Source of the DNA: Gymnopus androsaceus JB14
Taxonomy: Eukaryota > Basidiomycota > Agaricomycetes > Agaricales > Omphalotaceae
Reading direction: 5' to 3'
DNA length: 37,477 nucleotides
NCBI GenBank assembly: GCA_009733575.1
Contig: ML769888.1
Span: forward strand, 1-37,477
The translations under genes and the position numbers were made by a program. How positions within the stretch are numbered: position 1 is the stretch's first letter; each line of letters opens with the position of its first letter. A model generated the notes under the pieces. It did no database searches and was not told where the DNA came from. It saw nothing but the letters and a program-made list of their open reading frames with translations. Below are positions 31,232 through 37,477 of the stretch, one piece after another.

Positions 31232-31734
31232 GAAATAGTATCATATCAATGCTGACTGCTGATGGTTCCCACAACGGTTGGATGTTAAGGGGTGGAACAG
31301 AATCGGTGGTCTGGAATGCATTGAGGCCCTCACCAATTGCAGTTGAGCTGTGAACCGTATGCGAGGTGTATGGAGCTGGCCATTGAATGGGTTGAGCAAC
31401 AAAGAATAATTGAAGATGATGACTCACAACTAGATACTGATGACTTGCAAGTAAATCCAAGCCTTGCCCCGAGTCCAAGCCCCACCAGAGCTTTATGCAT
31501 TGAAAGAGAGGGAGAATAAACTTTCCTTTTACTACGCGGTACACCAGAGTGAGTTGCAATTGTAGTATTGTTGGACAAAATAGTGGTAGTGGTTTAAAAT
31601 TAATCGTACAACCTTACATAACTTGCGCGCTAATTGTCCAAAACCAGATTGCCGATTGCTGATTACTGAGCGTCTAAATTTCACGCTCAACAATCATGAT
31701 CAAATCTCCTATAGAAAGATGAGGAATCAGTGTT
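31232..31734. promoter_or_regulatory. Intergenic region between two divergent AAA-ATPase-like genes
   Basis: About 500 bp between head-to-head genes. The right half (31560-31730) is AT-rich and probably holds the plus-strand promoter. The left half may include a first exon of the minus-strand gene (open minus-strand stretch around 31330-31550, PIQWPAPYTSHTVHSS). Confidence 0.35.
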
Positions 31735-33760
31735 ATGATAGAGCCCTTTCCTCGAGCTAAAGTTTGGTTCATCTTTGGGTCCGCTGATCCATACCTTTTC
31801 CTTCATGGACTCCCCACTGGAAGGTTCTACATTATCAACAGCCCCCCAGGCTTAGGAAGGAGTTCGGTGATCACAATGCTATCATCTAGCTATGACAAGC
31901 TAGTTTCAGAATATGATCAATTATGGCGTACTGCGATTCCCTGATGCCCTTATTCGAGGAGTAGTCTTGTTCTGGCCTTTGATTTTTTGGTCATGAAGCA
32001 AGCACCCCCCCAATTGGCACTTGATTTGCCTACTCGAGTGCTCTCAGGTGTGGAGATATTTATCACCAAGCATGCAAAGGTGTTGGGAGTGGATGTCAAA
32101 GGGGCAAATGAACTTTCACAACAGATTCACGAAAAGGGCTGGAGAGAGGCGATTCCGGAACTTATGGTATGGTGATCTGCATGCTCAATTGAAGGAGCTG
32201 ATTTTTTTTTCTCAGAAATATGTGGTTAAACTCCGAGTCCCTTTAATTTGTATCATCAACTTGTTCGACGATATGGCAATTGTTGCTTGGTGCCGAGCTC
32301 TCAAACCTACTCTACATCGCACCATAGGAAATCTCCGGTTTTTCTTCCAGCAGTTAAGTAGACATCTGCTCGATAGTGATCACTTGGGAGGGATGAGCCA
32401 GAATAGGGTATACATGTTTGGAACCTGTTGTGGCCCTGATACCCTCTTCTCTGGGATTCCTTTGCAGGATCTGACAAACAAGGCTGCGTTAAAATCACTA
32501 TTTGGATTCAGCTCCCACAATGTGCACATCCTTGTGCAAGAGTTGTTTTGTGTGCAATCTAACCAGAATATTGGTGACATTGCTGCTCGGCTGAGAAAAA
32601 AGTGCCGACAGTACACGGTACATTATCAGGAAGGGGGGGTGTCAGATTCAGTCTACCATCCGCATGAGGTTCTCCATCATCTGGAGAATGAGTACTCTAG
32701 CAACTCTAGCATGGGCCGCATCATCCCACTTGTGTTGATGGCACCGGCTGAACACTTCAATGTTGCTAAATTAATATGCAATTTTATTGCGGCTAAATTT
32801 GAAAACATGGCAAAGTTTCATCTTGTCCACATTCTTGCCTGGAACCGACATCCTATCCATCCGGCACATCTACTGGATGACAACAACCTTACACCAGCTC
32901 TTCTTACGTCACTTCTGGTCGACTTTGGCTTTTATAAAGCCGCTCTTGTTTATAATGCATCTTCCGAGCTCGAGCCGGGCTATATTCCCTATACCGCCTT
33001 GTTAAAAAATGTATGTGGTGTTCATGTGGCTGTTGAACAATCAATTGCAGATGATTGATGATTTTATTTTTAAGCTCAAAAGGCTTCCCATAAACTTCAA
33101 CATTGAACTCATCATTGATAGAGTTTCGAGATATCTCCAACAATTTTCAACCAGAGCCGCATCACTGAAATTCGAGGAAACTTTACAGTTTTCCTTGAAG
33201 TGGCTCTTTCCTGAATTTGACGTCGCAATGGAAGTCGCCGTATTCAACAAGGGAGAGGGGTTTGCAGATTTATTTATAATCACAAATGAAACCTACTTCA
33301 TTGTGGAGCTCAAAAATCTTACGTTGGACCTATTCAACAACGTTACAGCCAAACAACTCAAGAACAGTCCATCCCCGGAGAAGATTTTGTATTCTAGTTT
33401 TTTCCTCCTGGGAAGAAGGGCTGAACTAAACATCGGAAGTCCTATTGAGTAGGGGAGCTCTTGGAGGCGACAAAGGTTCAAGCTACTGGGTATGCTAGGG
33501 CAGTGCAGCAGGGAAAACCGAAATGGCCTGGAGGACTCGGAGTTCCAATTGTTGGATCAGACAATGCAGAATGGATTACTATTGCGGACAAAAAGCACCC
33601 CCATGAAATTCCAATCTGCACATTTGTGATTCTCCTGTTGGGTGGAAGTCAAATTCTCTCTGCAGAATGCGAGAGAATCTCCACACGTGTCTGCTATCAG
33701 CCTGGACCAAAATTAGAAGGATGGAGGAGTTTCTTGGAGACGTTGAACTACAGGCTTTAA
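31735..33760 (+). pseudogene. AAA-ATPase-like protein with C-terminal PD-(D/E)XK nuclease domain; one stop, one frameshift
   Basis: The ATG at 31735 opens MIEPFPRAKVWFIFGSADPY. The P-loop region is FYIINSPPGLGRSSVITML, with Arg in place of the usual Lys. TGA at 31942 interrupts exon 1 (one C-to-T from CGA). Introns 32167-32215 and 33011-33050 splice in phase. The Walker-B-like LICIINLFDDMAIV follows, then a long helical region, and in exon 3 the nuclease core GEGFADLFII then YFIVELKNL, giving the Asp and the E-x-K of the PD-(D/E)XK fold. A one-base loss near 33452 separates this from GELLEATKVQATGYARAVQQ, the conserved C-terminal helix of such nucleases. Possible roles: domesticated mobile-element protein or Crinkler-like effector. 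Family call good, function inferred. Confidence 0.65.
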
Positions 33761-34356
33761 CTATGACTGGTGTGGAATGGGGTCTCAGCCATGTCATGTA
33801 TTCTTCTTTTCCATATACTAGTAATAAAGTCTACATGGTGAATATTTGTCATCGACCGCCCCCGATGCCATATTGCACTCTCTGAGGTGAACTATGCGTA
33901 TAGCGGAGGTGTAGACATATGAGACGTAGGTAGGGAGTGTCCAATTGTGAATATCCATGACCCCACCCAAGTCCTGCTCCTCCCAGCCCCAAGCCTTTTC
34001 CTGCTTGTCCCCTATTCTGTTCACTCTCGGTTGATGTATTACTGTCGGAGGTCTTCCAGCTAGGGAATTTTTTCTGTTTGTAACCACCTGAAGATTCGGA
34101 CTCAGTCCATTGTTAACACCTCATCGCGGTGGTGAAGAAGGACAAGAAGCCTCCGAGGAAGTGCTGTTATCATAGGTGCTGCTGTTACTCATACGTTCGG
34201 CTCTCTTCCGCTGGCACCATTGAGAAGAATTGCCTACGTCTATTCCTGCAGGAGAACCAACCCCAGCAATCACCAAATATAAGTGGCTGATGGTTTCTTT
34301 TATGTCCGCAGCCACCGCGAGCACCGTTATAAGTGTCATTCCTCTCCAAACTGTCT
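33761..34356. other. Stretch with no supported gene
   Basis: Lies between the nuclease gene and the transposase relic. The minus strand of 34121-34350 is open (MSNSSTYDNSTSSEASCPSS) and could be the tail of the transposase, but without conserved features. Confidence 0.35.
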
Positions 34357-35744
34357 CTAACATTCAGCAAACGTCTTGACAATTTCTTGGTCTGAAGATG
34401 TCCATCTTGCCGTGAAGAGAAGTTTAATGGAACCTGCAGACCATACATCGGACCCCTTCATCTCGAATACAACTCGGGCGTTTGCTTCTGAGCAATTTCG
34501 AGGAGCAAATGTCGCGCCATGTACCTTCACTTTTGCGTGGATCCGAACAGACATGGGCGCGGCACCCCAAAAATCAGAATGATCAATCCAGAGTTGTAAC
34601 AGAGGGGAGTGCTCCTCGAAGGCTAAAAGATCTGTAATGCGGGTCCCTTGAGCGTCAGTCTCTTCGAAAGTGTCTCAATAAATGGCAGCAAATTCTTCGA
34701 AATCTGGTGGAAGGTTTGGATTGTGAAAGGAAGATTTTAGTCTCTGCATCATGCAGAAACAAGTGAACATGGTCTTCTCCATATCACCTAAAGTCTGAAG
34801 TAAGAAATTGCTCCATGAAATAGTAAGGATGTACACATACCAAATCTACTGTTAGTAGGGAACTTCCGGATGGTGTAATTTAAGTGTTCAAAAGCAAAGC
34901 ATTGCCAACTTTTAACTGGGCCAAACCGCCTTAGTAAGTTACCAAAGTGGAGGGACATGTGCTGATAGGTTGTGATTCTGGTGTGAGGATTCAGGTCAAT
35001 GAGTTCTTCCAGATAAACCCACATATGATATTCGAAGGAACGTATGCATGCTTCAGTCATAACCCGCATATTGGCCAGACAGACAGCAGTGATGAGATGC
35101 ATGAAATTGATGTATCTGCGGTCCTCCTGTGGTAAGGCATTACGGTAAGGAACCCCACAATTGGACCAAGGTGAACGGCAAGTTGATTGTACAAAAAGTC
35201 CGCCATTGATCAGCACTGAAGCTCCCTTGGCCTTTTTCTCCAGGGCGGCTGGGAGCAGGTTCTATCCAAGATGGCATTCCAAGCTTGAACATGTCCTCCT
35301 GAGCAGATCCGAGAGTGTTCTTTCCAAGAACAGCAGCCTTTTTGCGTGAAAACTGGTTTCCCACATTGCTAGGTCTCGTTGGCTGTCCATCTTCAGTGAC
35401 ATCCCCGAGCGCAAGATGCTAGAATTGTTGTGAGTAAAATTTTGATGAAAAATGCGCAAACTCTCACATAGGTATGAATGGCTTCCTTTAATGCTTTCTT
35501 AATGCGAAGGCAGTTGAATCTTTTCATTATCTGAATCAAAACTATCTGAACCACCAAGAGATGCATCAGAGTTGTAATCATCGTCGCCTTTGTTCCAGTC
35601 ATTTTCAGCTGTTTTCCAGGACAAATTCAGAAACTTTTTCCGAGCCTTGTTTGCAGCTATGAGACTAGCGGCAACACTCCAAACAGCTTCCAGCTCTGGA
35701 TGACACAGCCTATCAATTTTAGCTTTGGTAGCTGACCTATACAA
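34357..35744 (-). pseudogene. Tnp2/CACTA-type transposase, C-terminal half, degraded
   Basis: Blocks in order: KIDRLCHPELEAVWSVAASL, NCLRIKKALKEAIHTY, in-phase intron 35419-35467, HLALGDVTEDGQPTRPSNVG, PSWIEPAPSRPGEKGQGSFS, ADQWRTFCTINLPFTLVQLW, then (frameshift near 35160) MHLITAVCLANMRVM, TYQHMSLHFGNLLRRFGPVK, FAFEHLNYTIRKFPTNSRFG, in-phase intron 34788-34840, GDMEKTMFTCFCMMQRLKS and VVFEMKGSDVWSAGSIKLLF. The ADQWRTF / HMSLH-FGPV / FE-LN series is characteristic of basidiomycete Tnp2-family (CACTA superfamily) transposases. A frameshift near 35510 and TGA after FEEFAAIY (about 34680) add to the damage. The N-terminal catalytic half and the element ends were not found. Confidence 0.7.
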
Positions 35745-37477
35745 TTTTTGAGCATCAGCTCCATTCGCTGCTCCTGGATCTTCAGCCCGGGTCTGCGTGA
35801 TGTAAACATACTAAACTGAAAAACAAAAATATACCCAACATACCGAGGAGACCACTGGGTCAGGATTGGCCGATGGTAGTTGGGGCATATCAGTATCCAA
35901 AGAGGAGGTATCCCTCTGGAGAAATACTATTCAATACTGGTTATGGTCAAAAATATACTGGCGCACCTTCAATACCAGAGCATTGGCGATCAACTGTCTG
36001 TTTTGCGATGGTTTACCTGAGCGGGTGAGAATAGGCCCCACTTCGAATTCATCTGCCAAACGCAGCAGTACATCTGCTGCAAACTGTTGAGCCAGAAATG
36101 ACTTTGATTTTCACTCGTCTAGATACGCTGTTCATGCTCTGGCCAAGTCATCGGGTTGAGAATCAGGGTGCAACAAAGTTGGGATATTAACGGGCCCAGA
36201 GGATTGCAAAGATGCAGCGGGTGTAGCATTGGGTTGCAACAGTTGCAGGGGTGTCGCATTAGAGTTGGATACGGGCAAGGATGTAGGTGAAGTAGCATCA
36301 GAGTGAGACGCTTGTGAGGGCACATCATTAGAGTGAGATGCTTGCGCAGATTGCAGTGCTGGAGGCGGACTTGGCCACTGTCTTTGGATACGCTATCGAT
36401 ATCGAGAAAAATCAGCTTCATGCAGCAGACAGACCGATGGATTAAACAGAGCCCTTTCAGCAGCGGATATCTGACAAGCTGGCCAGCTCATTGTGGATTG
36501 AGATTGAAGGATAGTCGGAAATGAAAAGTACATTCTGCACTGGAATACTATCACTCCATCAAGAAGCAAGGCGACTGGATAATCCAAAGGGATATTCAGA
36601 CTCGGAAGAGTGTACCAAGTAATCAAGCTCCAATGCGCACTACACGCGCATGCATGTAGCATATGCATATGCGCCGCCAGGTATGCGTTCTCTGGCGGTT
36701 TCTTTCGATATGCTGAGACAATTCGACAAAAACCAAAGATACGAACTCTTTACTGAGGTGTCAGTTAGCACGCAGAGACTCTGGTGGCCAATCACAACCT
36801 GATGCATGTTCCAATTCTGTGCCAGAAATATCGAAGGAACCTGTTTCATATACTGTTTTTGCTTGGGGAGTGAACAACCCCTCAGACGGTATTAGATGTA
36901 TATTGGTTCAGATATATTAAAGTTGGGGATAATAATAAATAAGTATACAATGGAATTGCCTGGAATCAGAGGCAGAGGATAGTTATCTTACCCAACGCCA
37001 AATCTCAACACGATTACGGTCTGGACTCCGCGTAGCCGGCGCCTAAACAGTATGATGACTGTTTTGCCGGCACCCAAGTGCGCTCTTTGTTGTAACTTAC
37101 CCTCTCTCCATGTCTAGCCTGCAGGGGAGAGCTTTGTACTTTCTTTGGCGTGGAAAATCCCACTAAGGAAATGCAAGCTTCGGATTTGCTGCTCATTCTT
37201 GCCCTTTCATTCTGGCTTATTCTTGCCCTTTGTCTGTGGTGCAACGAGGATGGCAAAGGTGCATTCGCCCTTTCTCCCTTTATGATCTGAAAGACTGGGT
37301 CAATTATAAAAGAAGATTTCAAGTGCAGAACTCCCACCCTTCCTCGCTTTCTGCTGATCTTGACCAACTATCTCTGAACCACCAGTATCTTCACTGTGAG
37401 AAGCAGCTCTTTACTTCTTTATCGTTTCATTGCACTGACCAGAAACAAGATGCCTTTATGTAACAGTCCCGCCAAAT
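35745..37477. other. Right end of the window, no supported gene
   Basis: Contains a short degenerate repeat (36290-36350, CAGAGTGAGACGCTTG-like words) in a Ser/Thr/Asn/Pro-rich minus-strand open stretch (36132-36420), perhaps an N-terminal low-complexity part of the transposase relic. Near the edge there is a TATA-like ATTATAAAAG (about 37302), and the last bases TGTAACAGTCCCG resemble the start of an LTR, but the sequence ends there. Confidence 0.35.

Noticed and set aside
36290..36350. Minisatellite
   Set aside because: Only two or three degenerate units; not distinguishable from low-complexity coding sequence.
37459..37477. Start of another LTR (TGTAACAGTCCCG)
   Set aside because: Only 19 bases before the window ends; no purine tract or partner visible.

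Overview
The window looks like repeat-rich nuclear DNA of a basidiomycete fungus, probably an Agaricomycete. Genes carry many short GT-AG introns of about 40-65 bp, and the mobile elements (a chromodomain Ty3 element, a TA-flanked DDE transposon, a Tnp2/CACTA-type transposase relic) are of kinds common in those genomes. I see no rRNA, tRNA or CRISPR array. Few genes look intact; most of the window is nested, decaying mobile elements.

Layout. 1-9496: the 3' part of a Ty3/gypsy chromovirus (end of protease, RT, RNase H, integrase, chromodomain, an antisense spliced gene, 3' LTR). A 3.26 kb Tc1/mariner-type transposon (43-3301) sits in its pol, and a 430 bp TA-flanked MITE carrying telomere-like CCCTAA repeats (6654-7083) sits downstream of pol. 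10345-12010, 20564-21842, 22204-23680 and 25496-28395: four copies of an unrecognised intron-rich gene family with an internally duplicated exon block; two of them form inverted-repeat arms around a third. 12137-13973 plus 19700-19824: one MYND zinc-finger gene on the minus strand, cut in two by a 5,726 bp LTR retroelement (13974-19699) with 194 bp LTRs and an exact ATACA target duplication.

29150-30135: an unrecognised spliced gene relic with a 75 bp internal duplication. 30237-33760: a divergent pair of AAA-ATPase-like genes; the plus-strand one ends in a PD-(D/E)XK nuclease domain. 34357-35744: the 3' part of a Tnp2-type transposase relic.

The most unusual object is the LTR element inside the MYND gene. 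It encodes a Gag-like protein and a second large protein of unknown family, but no protease, reverse transcriptase, RNase H or integrase, so it must borrow these. Its internal 5.3 kb, coding sequence included, is packed with short perfect inverted repeats: by eye about 40 hairpins with stems of at least 7 bp and loops of at most 8 nt, against roughly 2-3 expected by chance. Its single reading frame stays in register for 5 kb, with internal stops that each need only one C-to-T change. This hairpin-saturated, gag-only element is my best candidate for an undescribed system.
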